Of a DNA stretch of 64,000 bases, positions 1-7,873 are shown one piece after another; position 1 is the stretch's first letter; every line of letters begins with the position of its first letter. The notes beneath the pieces are model-generated. The model was not told where the DNA came from, did not search any database, and was given only the letters and a program-made list of their open reading frames with translations. The DNA comes from Actinomadura cremea (GTDB lineage Bacteria > Actinomycetota > Actinomycetes > Streptosporangiales > Streptosporangiaceae): positions 372,001-436,000 of the forward strand of contig NZ_BMRF01000004.1 of assembly GCF_014648495.1 (NCBI RefSeq). The letters are read 5' to 3'. Made by a program: the position numbers and the translations under genes.

Positions 1-603
1 GTACGTGCCGTCGGCCTGCGGCGTCGCGCGCGTGGTGTTGGCGCGGACGTCCGAACCGCCCTGCTTCTCGGTCATCGACATGCCGGCCAGCAGGGCGCGC
101 TTGGTGAGCGGGGCGCGCAGCCCGTGGTCGTACTCCGGCTTCGTGAGCAGGGGCTCGTACAGCGCGGCCAGCTCGGGCTCCCGCCGCAGCGCGGGGACGG
201 CCGCGTACGTCATCGAGATCGGGCAGCCGTGGCCCGCGTCGACGCGCCACACGTAGAACTTCGCGGCCCGCGCGACGTGCGCGCCCGCGCGCTCGTCCGT
301 CCAGGCGGAGCTGTGCAGGCCGTGCCCGACGGCCACGGTCATCAGCTCGTGCCAGGCCGGGTGGTACTCGACTTCGTCGATGCGGTGCCCGTAGCGGTCA
401 TGGGTGCGCAGGACGGGCGGGTGCTCGTTCGCCAGCCGTCCCCACTCCTGCGCCCGTTCGGTGCCCGCCAGCCGGCCCAGCTCGCGCACCTCGCCGGTCG
501 CCCATCCGGCGCCCTCGCGGGCCAGGCCGTCCAGCAGCGCGGCCTCGTCGGCGACGTCGTGGCCCGCGAGCGGCGGAACCTGGTTGAGAACCTCGTGGGT
601 CAC
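1..603 (-). CDS. aidB: AidB-like acyl-CoA dehydrogenase, N-terminal part (runs off the window)
   Basis: Flavoprotein of the acyl-CoA dehydrogenase superfamily. The AidB branch is known for protecting DNA during the alkylation response; its substrate is unclear. The 201 visible residues match the AidB N-terminal pattern: an early REGAGW segment, a HPAWHELM segment and the diagnostic MTEKQGGSDVRANTT at about residues 177-191. The family is about 540 residues, so roughly the last two thirds lie beyond the left edge. I chose GTG at 603 because GGGAG sits 7 nt upstream (611-615 on the plus strand). The next gene is divergent. The family call is firm; a DNA-repair role in this organism is inference. 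Confidence 0.88.
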   Translation of the reverse strand, partial: MTHEVLNQVPPLAGHDVADEAALLDGLAREGAGWATGEVRELGRLAGTERAQEWGRLANEHPPVLRTHDRYGHRIDEVEYHPAWHELMTVAVGHGLHSSAWTDERAGAHVARAAKFYVWRVDAGHGCPISMTYAAVPALRREPELAALYEPLLTKPEYDHGLRAPLTKRALLAGMSMTEKQGGSDVRANTTRATPQADGTY

Positions 604-740
604 GGCACTGCTCCCTACCTGCGGGCATCGTTCGCGCCCACCCTACCGAACGCTGTTCGGGCAGGACAGATGATCATGTCAGGGGCCCGCACGCGCGGGC
701 ATCCTCCTGAAGTGGTGGGGCATCTCGTCCGCGCGGCGGA

Positions 741-768
741 TTGTACGAAGGCGCGGGGGGCATACCTT
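741..768 (+). promoter_or_regulatory. Probable promoter of the DUF1707 gene, leaderless
   Basis: TTGTAC (741-746) and TACCTT (763-768) are separated by 16 nt. The last base of the -10-like hexamer lies 7 nt before the ATG at 776, so transcription would begin at or next to the start codon. No Shine-Dalgarno sequence precedes that ATG. This is the best -35/-10 pair I see in the window. Confidence 0.5.
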
Positions 769-775
769 CGAAATC

Positions 776-1462
776 ATGAGTCAGTCCACCCCGCAGCCGG
801 GATCGCCGTCCCCCGGCGGCCCGAAGGACCCGGTGCCCGCCTCGCGTCCCGACCGTCCGGCGGCCCCCGGTGTCCGCGCGTCCGACGCCGAGCGGGAGGC
901 GGTGGTCGAGCGGTTGCGGGTCGCGTCCGTCGAGGGCCGGCTGACCTTCGAGGAGCTCACCGAGCGGACCGAGGCCGCCTACGCCGCCGTCACCCGCGAC
1001 GACCTCGAGAACATCACCGCCGACCTGCCCGGCATGGGCGCGCCCGGCGCCGAACCCGCCCCCCTCCAGGTCAAACGCCGCTTCAGCGCCATCATGGGGG
1101 ACTGCAAGGAGCGCATCGTCGGGCGCATCGACGAGCCGCTGGAGGCCGTGTCGGTGATGGGCGACGTCGAACTCGACCTGCGCGGGGCCCAGGTGCCCAC
1201 CGGCGAGGTCCGCGTGCAGGCCACCGCCGTCATGGGCGACGTGAAGATCATCGTCCCGGACGGGATCGCCGTCGAGCTCGACGGCTACGCCTTCCTCGGC
1301 GACCGCAAGGTCGCGGTCCGCGAGTCCGGCGGCGGTGCGCGCGTCCCGGTCGTCCGCGTCACCGCCCGCGCCGTCATGGGCGACGTCAAGATCGTGGACG
1401 ACGAGCACCACGCCCCCGTCCGCCGCGCCCTCAGCGCCTGGTGGCACGACCGCAAGTCCTGA
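776..1462 (+). CDS. DUF1707 domain protein with LiaF-like C-terminal beta domain
   Basis: A 228-residue protein with no signal peptide or membrane segment. After a Pro-rich N-terminus, residues 33-84 form the actinobacterial DUF1707 (SHOCT-like) helical domain. The second half carries four evenly spaced MGD motifs (near 105, 128, 152 and 203), each inside a beta strand. This matches the LiaF/DUF2154 beta-helix of cell-envelope stress sensors. No enzymatic role is known. The LiaF resemblance suggests binding of a partner at the membrane, which is inference. It is convergent with the XRE regulator, only 4 nt apart, and the start looks leaderless. Confidence 0.82.
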   Translation: MSQSTPQPGSPSPGGPKDPVPASRPDRPAAPGVRASDAEREAVVERLRVASVEGRLTFEELTERTEAAYAAVTRDDLENITADLPGMGAPGAEPAPLQVKRRFSAIMGDCKERIVGRIDEPLEAVSVMGDVELDLRGAQVPTGEVRVQATAVMGDVKIIVPDGIAVELDGYAFLGDRKVAVRESGGGARVPVVRVTARAVMGDVKIVDDEHHAPVRRALSAWWHDRKS

Positions 1463-1466
1463 CGGC

Positions 1467-2297
1467 TCAGCCGTCCCGGCGCGACGTCGCGGCGAGCGAG
1501 CCGAGGAGGCCGAGGGCCTCGGCGCTCGCCGACCCCGGCTCCGCGTGGTAGACGACCAGCTCCTGCCCCGGGCACGAACGCACGTCGAACGTCTGCATCG
1601 TCAACGTCACCGGGCCGACGTCGCGGTGCGCGAAGCGCTTGCGCTCGAGCGCCTTCCCCCGCGCGTCGTGCCGCGCCCACAGCTCCGCGAACTCCGGGCT
1701 CTGGTCGAGCAGCTCGGCCAGCACGTGCCGCACGCGCGGATCGTCCGGGGCCCGGCCGTGCCCGAGCCGGAAACCCGCCACCGAGTTGCGCGCGACGTCG
1801 TGCCAGTCCCGGTAGAACTCCCGCGCGGCCGGGTCGGTGAACACGACGTGCATCAGGTTGCGCGAGTGCGCCCAGTCGTGGAAGAGCGCGTCCGCGATCG
1901 CGTTGGAGGCCAGCACGTCGTAGGCGCGGTTGTAGACGACTGCGGGATTGCTCGGCCACGCGCTCATCAGCTGCAGCAGCCCCGGGTCGACCCGGGCGGG
2001 CACGGCGGGGCTCCGGTCGCGCGGGCCGAGTCCGGCGAGGCGGAACAGGTGCAGGCGGCCGTCGTCGTCGAGCCGGAGCGCGCCCGCGAGGGCGTCGAGC
2101 ACCTGCGCGGACGGCGAGCGCTCGCGGCCCTGCTCCAGCCGGACGTAGTAGTCGGCGCTGACCCCCGCCAGCATCGCGACCTCCTCGCGCCGCAGGCCGG
2201 GGACCCGCCGGTGGCCCGTGCCGACCAGGCCGACGTCGTCCGGCGTGACCCGCCCTCGCCGTGCGGTGAGGTAGGCGCCGAGCTCGGAACGTGACAT
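1467..2297 (-). CDS. XRE-family regulator with MmyB-like ligand-binding domain
   Basis: A 276-residue transcription factor. Residues 1-75 hold a helix-turn-helix of the type found in many streptomycete regulators (RRVPGLRREEVAMLAGVSADYYVRLEQGR). The remainder fits the MmyB-like PAS-type domain, with a conserved WPSNPAVVYNRAYDVLASN start and a C-terminal VVYHAEPGS. The ATG at 2297 gives the usual MSRSELG start; another in-frame ATG lies 9 nt upstream at 2306. It is divergent from the SDR at 2400 with about 100 bp between them, a common arrangement in which the regulator controls the oxidoreductase. The ligand cannot be told from the sequence. Confidence 0.87.
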   Translation of the reverse strand: MSRSELGAYLTARRGRVTPDDVGLVGTGHRRVPGLRREEVAMLAGVSADYYVRLEQGRERSPSAQVLDALAGALRLDDDGRLHLFRLAGLGPRDRSPAVPARVDPGLLQLMSAWPSNPAVVYNRAYDVLASNAIADALFHDWAHSRNLMHVVFTDPAAREFYRDWHDVARNSVAGFRLGHGRAPDDPRVRHVLAELLDQSPEFAELWARHDARGKALERKRFAHRDVGPVTLTMQTFDVRSCPGQELVVYHAEPGSASAEALGLLGSLAATSRRDG

Positions 2298-2399
2298 ACC
2301 GCCCATCGTAGGTCGGCGCCCCGCCGCCTTCCTGGGTGCGCCGCTCCCAGGAAGATTCCGCACTGCCACCCGGCCCGAGGAGCGGGCAGCCTCGACGTC

Positions 2400-3119
2400 A
2401 TGAACACCGACTCCAAGACCATTCTCGTCACCGGCGCCAGCAGCGGCATCGGCGCGGCCGTCACCGCCCGCCTCGCGGGCGAGGGCCACCGGGTCGTCGC
2501 CGGTGCCCGCCGCCTCGACCGGCTGCACGCCCTGGCCGAGCGCGCCGACGGCGTGCATCCGGTGCGGCTCGACGTGACCGACCGCGCGGACGTCGAGGCG
2601 TTCGTCCAGGCGGCCCGCGACCGCTTCGGGCGCGTCGACGTCATGATCGCCAACGCCGGGGTCATGCCCCTGTCGCGCCTCGACGCGCTGCTCGTGGACG
2701 AGTGGGACCGGATGATCGACGTGAACGTCCGCGGGCTCCTGCACGGGATCGCCGCCGTCCTGCCGCACTTCACCGCGCAGGACGCGGGCCACTTCGTCAC
2801 GATCGCGAGCATCGGCGCCCACGAGGTCGTCCCCACGAGCGCCGTCTACTCCGGCACCAAGTACGCCGCGTGGGCGATCACCGAGGGCCTGCGCCAGGAG
2901 TCCGCCCCCTCGATCCGGGTCACGACGGTCTCGCCCGGCGTGGTCACCTCCGAACTCGCCGACTCCATCACCGACCCCGCCACCGCCGAGGCGATGCGCG
3001 TCTACCGGGCGAACGCCATCGAACCGGACGCGATCGCCGGTGCCGTCTCCTACGCCCTCGCGCAACCGGCCGACGTCGACGTCAACGAGATCGTCGTCCG
3101 TCCGGCCGCACAACGCTGA
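2400..3119 (+). CDS. SDR-family NAD(P)-dependent oxidoreductase
   Basis: Classical short-chain dehydrogenase of 239 residues. It shows the cofactor motif TGASSGIG (11-18), NAG (85-87), catalytic Ser137 in TIASIGA and the Tyr150-x3-Lys154 pair in YSGTK. The arginines after beta-2 (ARRLDR) suggest NADP(H). The family resembles YdfG-type dehydrogenases of small hydroxy or keto substrates; the substrate is unknown. It is the likely target of the divergent XRE regulator, since only about 100 bp separate the two starts. It is followed by what looks like the decayed beginning of a second SDR gene. Confidence 0.9.
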   Translation: MNTDSKTILVTGASSGIGAAVTARLAGEGHRVVAGARRLDRLHALAERADGVHPVRLDVTDRADVEAFVQAARDRFGRVDVMIANAGVMPLSRLDALLVDEWDRMIDVNVRGLLHGIAAVLPHFTAQDAGHFVTIASIGAHEVVPTSAVYSGTKYAAWAITEGLRQESAPSIRVTTVSPGVVTSELADSITDPATAEAMRVYRANAIEPDAIAGAVSYALAQPADVDVNEIVVRPAAQR

Positions 3120-3127
3120 GGGGGCGC

Positions 3128-3215
3128 ACGAACATCCCCGCCACACGGGACCCAACCGGCCGCGTCGCCGTCGTCACCGGCGCCGCGCGGCGTCGGCCGG
3201 TGGGCGGTCGGTGCG
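3128..3215 (+). pseudogene. Fossil of an SDR gene start
   Basis: Starting 8 nt after the intact SDR stop, the frame from 3128 reads TNIPATRDPTGRVAVVTGAAR, the usual N-terminal Rossmann strand of an SDR, but it begins with ACG where ATG is expected. After TGAAR the next glycine motif (GVGRW) is readable only in a shifted frame. No further SDR sequence follows. I interpret it as a truncated, frameshifted remnant of a neighbouring or duplicated SDR. The stretch is short, so chance resemblance is not excluded. Confidence 0.4.
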
Positions 3216-3270
3216 TGGCGATCATTCGATCGTCTCGCAGGTCCGCACCCGTGGCGCGACTCGGGGGGCG

Positions 3271-3594
3271 TCAGCGGCTGTCGTCGTGGCGTTCGGCCTC
3301 GGTGACGCCGCGCTCGTCCGCCGGGAGGGCGTCGGGGTGCTGCCGCTTCACGCCGGGGGTGCCGGTGCCGCTGACGTCGGCGTCGCCGCCGTTCGTCTCG
3401 GGTTCGTCGCCGTCCGGGACGCGGTGGGGGACGGGCGTGCCCGGACGCGTCCGGCCCCGGGCGTCCGATCCCTGGTTCACGGGCGCGAACGCGCGGTCGT
3501 GCGTCTCGCGGGGCTCGTGTCCCGATTCTTCGGAGAATTCGCGTTCGTCCATAACTATTCGCATACCCGACGTTTCGACCGCCGAACGCGACAT
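3271..3594 (-). CDS. Hypothetical acidic, disordered small protein
   Basis: An open frame of up to 107 residues, rich in Asp, Glu, Arg, Pro and Gly, with no hydrophobic segment and no Cys. It looks intrinsically disordered and I recognise no family. Three ATG codons compete for the start (3594, 3564, 3552) and none has a good ribosome-binding site. It occupies most of the 570-bp space between the SDR and pepE. A chance open frame in GC-rich DNA is a real alternative. Confidence 0.35.
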   Translation of the reverse strand: MSRSAVETSGMRIVMDEREFSEESGHEPRETHDRAFAPVNQGSDARGRTRPGTPVPHRVPDGDEPETNGGDADVSGTGTPGVKRQHPDALPADERGVTEAERHDDSR

Positions 3595-3688
3595 GTCGAC
3601 ACGAACACCCGCCGATCACCCCGCCGGTCGCCGACGCTTGCCGGACCGCGCGCCTGACGGTTCCCCGCCGGGCCGGGCCGGGGCCCGG

Positions 3689-4393
3689 TCAGGTGTCGAA
3701 GGCGGCGGGTTCGGCCAGCAGGGAGGAGACGTCCGTGCCCGCCGGGAGCTCGCGCGGGGGTTCGGCGCGGCGGAACAGGCGCGCGTCGAGGGGGCCGCCG
3801 AGCGTCGCGGCGCCGTCCGACACGCGCAGCCAGGTGCCCTCGCGCAGGCCGAGGACGGGCACGTCGTTGCACTCGAGGAACTCCGCCAGCCGCTGCTCCC
3901 GCGTCTCGCCCATGTGCGTGTCGCCGGGACGCGGGTCGACGTAGTGCGGGTTGATTTGGAACGGGACGAACCCGAGGGCGTCGAAGCTCGGGGGCTGCAC
4001 GATGGGCATGTCGTTCGTGGTCCGCAGGGTGGGGCACGCCATGTTCGTCCCCGCGCTCGCGCCCATGTACCGGAGGCCGTCGCGGACGGCGGCGCGCAGC
4101 TCGTCCCGCAGGCCGGTCCGGTACAGGTCGCGGAGCAGGCGGAACGAGTTGCCGCCGCCCACGAACACCGCGTCGGCGCCGTCCAGGCCCGAGGTGGGGG
4201 CGCCGCGCACGGTGATCCCCCGGGGTTCGAGGGCCGCGCGGACGGTGCCGGTGTACGCGTCGTGGTCGGCGAGGGCGTACGGGACGAACGCGAGCGTCGA
4301 GCCCGCGCCGACGAACGCGGTCACCGTGTCGAGCGCGTGCTCGAGGTAGGTGCGGCCGTGGTTCGTGGAGTTCGACAGCAGCAGCAGTTCCAC
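3689..4393 (-). CDS. pepE: Peptidase E (alpha-aspartyl dipeptidase)
   Basis: Cytoplasmic serine peptidase of family S51, which cleaves dipeptides with N-terminal aspartate. The 234 residues match the family length (about 230). The nucleophile elbow GASAGTN places Ser113; Asp128 (TTNDMP) and His150 (FQINPHYVDPRPGDTH) fit the Ser-Asp-His set of the Salmonella enzyme. It starts at GTG with an AGGAG site, 10 nt after the stop of the IclR gene, so the two are almost certainly one operon. With the divergent DUF1177 gene it forms a small peptide-handling locus (inference). Confidence 0.9.
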   Translation of the reverse strand: MELLLLSNSTNHGRTYLEHALDTVTAFVGAGSTLAFVPYALADHDAYTGTVRAALEPRGITVRGAPTSGLDGADAVFVGGGNSFRLLRDLYRTGLRDELRAAVRDGLRYMGASAGTNMACPTLRTTNDMPIVQPPSFDALGFVPFQINPHYVDPRPGDTHMGETREQRLAEFLECNDVPVLGLREGTWLRVSDGAATLGGPLDARLFRRAEPPRELPAGTDVSSLLAEPAAFDT

Positions 4394-4403
4394 GATGCTC
4401 CTC

Positions 4404-5198
4404 TCAGTGGCGGCGGGCGCCGGTCAGCAGCCGTTCCACCTGTTCGGCGGCGCGGCGAAGGCGGGGGAGGCGGTCCACGGGGGCCTCGAAGCGGGCCTCG
4501 GGGCCGCCGAGGCTGAGGCTTCCGTACGGCTCCCCGTGCAGGTGGACGGGCACGGCGAGGGTCGCGACGTGGGCGTCGTACTCGCCGATCGTGAACGCGT
4601 ACCCGAGCTCGCGGACGCGGTGGAAGCGGCGTTCGAGCGCGTCCGGGTCGGTGAGGGTGCGGTCGGTGAAGCGGGCCATCGGACGGTCGCGGAACAGGCG
4701 GCGCCGGCCGTCCTCCGGGACGAACGCGAAGTACGCCTGGGCCGTCGCGCCCGCGTGCGCCGGGTAGAGCTCGCCGACCAGCGGGTAGTAGCGCAGGGGC
4801 CCCTCCTCCCCGTCGACCGCGGCGACGCACCGGATGTGGAAGCCGTCCGGGATCGAGAGCAGCGCGGTGTCGCCGGTCAGGGCGGAGAGCTCCGCGAGGA
4901 TCGGCAGGACCAGCATGCGCAGGGAGCCGGAGCGCTCCCAGGTCCGGCCGAGGTGCAGCGCGGCGGGGCCGATGCGGTAGCGGCGCGTGTCCGGGTCGGC
5001 GGCGAGGAACCCGCGGTGCGCGAGCGTCGCGAGGACCCGCTGGGCCACCGACTTGTCCCACCCGAACTCCTCGGCCACCTCCGTCACGCCCCAGTCGGTG
5101 CGGTGCCGGTCGAAGCCGAGCAGGACGAGCAGTGCGCGGTCGGCCGTCTGCAGCAGGCCGCGCGGGGTGCCGCGGTCCGCCGCGAAGCCCGATCCCAT
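4404..5198 (-). CDS. IclR-family transcriptional regulator
   Basis: About 264 residues. An N-terminal winged helix (about 18-75, with VTEVAEEFGWDKSVAQRVLATLAHRGFL) is followed by the IclR effector domain (about 85-255). I chose the ATG at 5198 because AAGGGGG precedes it; a longer in-frame start at 5228 would run into the divergent promoter. It is cotranscribed with pepE and faces the DUF1177 gene across about 97 bp with repeated GTTGC/GATAAC elements, so it probably controls both. The effector is unknown; a peptide or amino-acid derivative would fit the neighbours. Confidence 0.85.
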   Translation of the reverse strand: MGSGFAADRGTPRGLLQTADRALLVLLGFDRHRTDWGVTEVAEEFGWDKSVAQRVLATLAHRGFLAADPDTRRYRIGPAALHLGRTWERSGSLRMLVLPILAELSALTGDTALLSIPDGFHIRCVAAVDGEEGPLRYYPLVGELYPAHAGATAQAYFAFVPEDGRRRLFRDRPMARFTDRTLTDPDALERRFHRVRELGYAFTIGEYDAHVATLAVPVHLHGEPYGSLSLGGPEARFEAPVDRLPRLRRAAEQVERLLTGARRH

Positions 5199-5209
5199 GG
5201 CGCCCCCTT

Positions 5210-5258
5210 GTTGCAGATAACGGGACAAAGTTGCTTATTACGATAACAGCGCTGCAAC
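5210..5258. promoter_or_regulatory. Candidate IclR operator region
   Basis: GTTGC (5210-5214) followed by GATAAC (5216-5221) is repeated as GTTGC (5230-5234) and GATAAC (5242-5247). An inverted GCAAC closes the block at 5254-5258. It lies between divergent iclR and DUF1177 starts and is distinctly AT-richer than its surroundings. Function is inferred from position only. Confidence 0.45.
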
Positions 5259-5295
5259 CTGGGGAAACACGCTCCTCGCCAGGCAAGGAAGGCCC

Positions 5296-6237
5296 ATGCT
5301 CAAGCACGTCCTCGCCGTGATCGACCGTCTCGACGACCCCGCGGCGTCCGGCCGGTCACTGGCCCAGTTCCTCGACGGCGCCGCGGGCCCCGCCGGATCG
5401 GGCGCCGAGATCGTCACCGTCCGCGGCGACAAGGGGTCCACCGACTTCGTGCGCGTCCGCGTGCCCGGACGCCGGGGCCGCGCGGCGGGCGGGGACGCGC
5501 CCACGCTCGGGATCGTCGGACGGCTCGGCGGCGTCGGCGCCCGCCCCGAGGTCCTCGGGTTCACCTCCGACGGGGACGGCGCGGCGGCCGCGCTGGCGGC
5601 GGCGGCCAAGCTGCTGGAGATGCACCACCGGGGGGACGTCCTGGACGGCGACGTCGTCATCGCCACGCACGTCTGCCCGGACGCCCCCACGCAGCCCCAC
5701 GACCCGGTCCCGTTCATGGACTCGCCGGTCGACATCGCCGCCATGAACGAGCACGAGGTCACGGCCGACATGGACGCCGTGCTGTCGATCGACACCACCA
5801 AGGGCAACACGATCATCAACCACCGGGGGCTGGCGCTGTCGCCCACCGTCAAGCAGGGCTACATCCTGCGGGTCAGCGACGCCCTCGCGACCCTGCTGGC
5901 CGTCGTCACCGGCGAGCCCGCCGTGACCTACCCGATCACCACCCAGGACATCACCCCGTACGGCAACGGGGTGTACCACCTGAACTCGATCCTGCAGCCC
6001 GCGACCGCGACGGACGCGCCCGTCGTCGGCCTCGCCGTCACCGCCGCGTCCGCCGTGCCGGGCTGCGCCACCGGGGCGAGCCACGAGACCGACATCGCCG
6101 CCGCCGCGCGGTTCGCGGTGGAGGCGGCCAAGGCGTTCGGCGCGGGCGCCCTCACGTTCCACGACCAGGACGAGTACGACGCGCTCGTCGCGCGCTACGG
6201 CTCCCTGGCGCACCTGCAGACGCTCGGCGCCGAGTAG
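5296..6237 (+). CDS. DUF1177 family protein
   Basis: A 313-residue cytoplasmic protein matching DUF1177, with a conserved central block (ATHVCPDAPTQPHDPVPFMDSPV) and SIDTTKGN followed by INHRG. Conserved Cys, His and Asp residues suggest a metal-dependent hydrolase, but no activity is established. It starts at ATG 5296 after AAGGAAGG. It is divergent from iclR-pepE and convergent with the chelatase gene, whose stop lies 1 bp away. From memory, family members elsewhere sit near AroM-like and oligopeptide-transport genes, which agrees with a role in peptide or amino-acid metabolism (inference). Confidence 0.83.
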   Translation: MLKHVLAVIDRLDDPAASGRSLAQFLDGAAGPAGSGAEIVTVRGDKGSTDFVRVRVPGRRGRAAGGDAPTLGIVGRLGGVGARPEVLGFTSDGDGAAAALAAAAKLLEMHHRGDVLDGDVVIATHVCPDAPTQPHDPVPFMDSPVDIAAMNEHEVTADMDAVLSIDTTKGNTIINHRGLALSPTVKQGYILRVSDALATLLAVVTGEPAVTYPITTQDITPYGNGVYHLNSILQPATATDAPVVGLAVTAASAVPGCATGASHETDIAAAARFAVEAAKAFGAGALTFHDQDEYDALVARYGSLAHLQTLGAE

Positions 6238-6238
6238 G

Positions 6239-6985
6239 TCAGACCGCGGCGGCTTCGCGCGCCGCCGACAGCGCCTCGTCGTAGCGCCGCACGACCAGCT
6301 CGGCGACCTCGGGCGCCGCGCCCAGCGGCGGGGAGACGGCGTCGGCGCCGGCCGCCAGCGCGGCGTCGCGGACCTTGTCGGTGAAGTGGCCGGGCGCCAG
6401 GAAGTAGGACGCGACGACGACGCGCGGGGCGCCCGCCTCGCGCAGCGCCGTCACCGCCTCGGCGGGCGTCGGGCTCGCGGCGGACGCGTACGCGGCGGTG
6501 GCGTCCCACCAGCCGCGGGCCCGCCACCGGTCGGCCAGCGCGGCCACGGTGGCGTTCGCGGACGCGTCGCTGGAACCGGCCGACACCACGACGACGGCCG
6601 TGTCCGGGGAGCCGGGCCGCACGCCCGCCTCCGCGAGCCGCCGCTCCAGCGCGGCCGTCAGCAGGGGGTGCGGGCCGAGGGTCCCGGCGGTGCGCTGCCG
6701 CAGCCGCGGATGCCGGGACCGGACCCGGGCCAGCACGCCCGGGATGTCGGTCTTGCTGTGGTAGGCGGCGGTGAGGAGCAGCGGCAGCACCACCGCCTCC
6801 TCCGCGCCGTCCCGGGCCAGCCCGTCCAGCACCCGGTCGGGCGCGGGCGGGGCGTGGTCCAGGAACGACGGCAGCACCGGCACGTCCGGGCGGTGGACCC
6901 GGACGGCGCGGAGCAGCTCGAAGACGGTCGCGGCGGCGCGCGGGTCCCGGCTCCCGTGCGCGACCGCGACCATCGGCGGGGTCAT
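6239..6985 (-). CDS. CbiX/SirB-type sirohydrochlorin chelatase
   Basis: A 248-residue protein with the two-lobed CbiX fold: an N-terminal VAVAHGSRDPRA motif with the metal-binding His and a second-lobe VVVASYFLAPGHFTDKV. Known members insert Fe2+ or Co2+ into sirohydrochlorin. As the last gene after sirA, the zinc-ribbon gene and cysH, it most plausibly makes siroheme, the cofactor of SirA. The ATG at 6985 lies 8 nt after the cysH stop, so the genes are cotranscribed. A longer frame reading through cysH is an artefact. Confidence 0.88.
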   Translation of the reverse strand: MTPPMVAVAHGSRDPRAAATVFELLRAVRVHRPDVPVLPSFLDHAPPAPDRVLDGLARDGAEEAVVLPLLLTAAYHSKTDIPGVLARVRSRHPRLRQRTAGTLGPHPLLTAALERRLAEAGVRPGSPDTAVVVVSAGSSDASANATVAALADRWRARGWWDATAAYASAASPTPAEAVTALREAGAPRVVVASYFLAPGHFTDKVRDAALAAGADAVSPPLGAAPEVAELVVRRYDEALSAAREAAAV

Positions 6986-6993
6986 CGGGTGGA

Positions 6994-7704
6994 TCACAGG
7001 TGGATGCCGCACTCGGTCTTGCCCATTCCGGCCCAGCGGCCGCTGCGCGGGTCCTCGCCGGGCGCGACCGGACGGGTGCACGGCGCGCAGCCGATCGAGG
7101 GGTAGTCGTCGTAGTGCAGGGGGTTGACCAGAACCCCGTTGTCCTCGATGTAGTTGTCCATCTCCTCCTGGGTCCAGTCCAGGATCGGGTTGACCTTCAC
7201 CATGCCGCGCTTGCGGTCCCACTCGACCACCCTGCGGTCGCGGCGGCTGGCGGTCTCGTCCCGCCGGATGCCGCTGAACCACGCCATGTAGCCCTCCAGG
7301 GCGCGGCCGAGCGGCTCCACCTTCCGCAGGTGGCAGCACAGGTCGGGGTTGCGGCCGAACAGCCGCGGGCCGAGCGCCGCCTCCTGCTCCTCGACCGACC
7401 GGGACGGCGTCACGTTGATCACGTTCACCGGGTAGACGGCCTCGACGGCGTCGCGGGTCCCGACCGTCTCGGCGAAGTGGTAGCCGGTGTCGACGAACAG
7501 GACGTCGATGCCCGGCTTGACCTTCGACACCAGGTGGATCAGGGCCGCGTCCGACATGGACGAGGTGAGGCAGATGCGGTCGCCGAACGTGGCCGCGGCC
7601 CACCGGATGACCTCCAGGGTGGGGGCGCCCTCCAGCGCGGCGGCGGCGGATTCGACGACGTCTTCGAGATCTAGTGCCGGTCTGTCGGTCTCCAGGAGTG
7701 TCAC
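6994..7704 (-). CDS. cysH: Assimilatory adenylyl-sulfate (APS) reductase
   Basis: Reduces APS to sulfite with thioredoxin as donor. The 236 residues hold the four [4Fe-4S] cysteines of the APS-specific type: Cys123-Cys124 (DLCCHLRK) and Cys206/Cys209 (GCAPC). The redox-active Cys232 lies in the C-terminal ECGIHL. The PP-loop-like SSMSDA segment is at about 48-53. It starts at GTG 7704, which overlaps the stop of the upstream zinc-ribbon gene by 4 nt (GTGA) and has AGGAG 8 nt before it. It passes sulfite to SirA from the same operon. Confidence 0.93.
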   Translation of the reverse strand: MTLLETDRPALDLEDVVESAAAALEGAPTLEVIRWAAATFGDRICLTSSMSDAALIHLVSKVKPGIDVLFVDTGYHFAETVGTRDAVEAVYPVNVINVTPSRSVEEQEAALGPRLFGRNPDLCCHLRKVEPLGRALEGYMAWFSGIRRDETASRRDRRVVEWDRKRGMVKVNPILDWTQEEMDNYIEDNGVLVNPLHYDDYPSIGCAPCTRPVAPGEDPRSGRWAGMGKTECGIHL

Positions 7705-7865
7705 CGGAAGGTCTCCTTGGTAGTGCGGGGGGCTCCAACGCCGAGGAACTTCAACCCGAAGGAACGGACGCAGTCGGGACAGAACCACGAGCCCGCGCCC
7801 TCTCTGGGCTCGAGGTTCTCCTCGCCGCAGTACGGGCAGTAGAACGGCGCCATCCGCTCGCTCAT
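7701..7865 (-). CDS. Small zinc-ribbon protein between sirA and cysH
   Basis: A 54-residue protein with two CxxC pairs (Cys10/Cys13 in FYCPYCGEE and Cys29/Cys32 in WFCPDCVRSF), typical of a rubredoxin-like or zinc-ribbon knuckle, and a basic C-terminal tail. It starts at ATG 7865, 8 nt after the sirA stop, and overlaps cysH by 4 nt. Position and tight coupling suggest a role in sulfite reduction, perhaps as an electron-transfer or assembly factor. I know of similar unnamed proteins at this place in other actinomycete sulfate operons, but no function. Confidence 0.85.
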   Translation of the reverse strand: MSERMAPFYCPYCGEENLEPREGAGSWFCPDCVRSFGLKFLGVGAPRTTKETFR

Positions 7866-7873
7866 GGGTGCTC

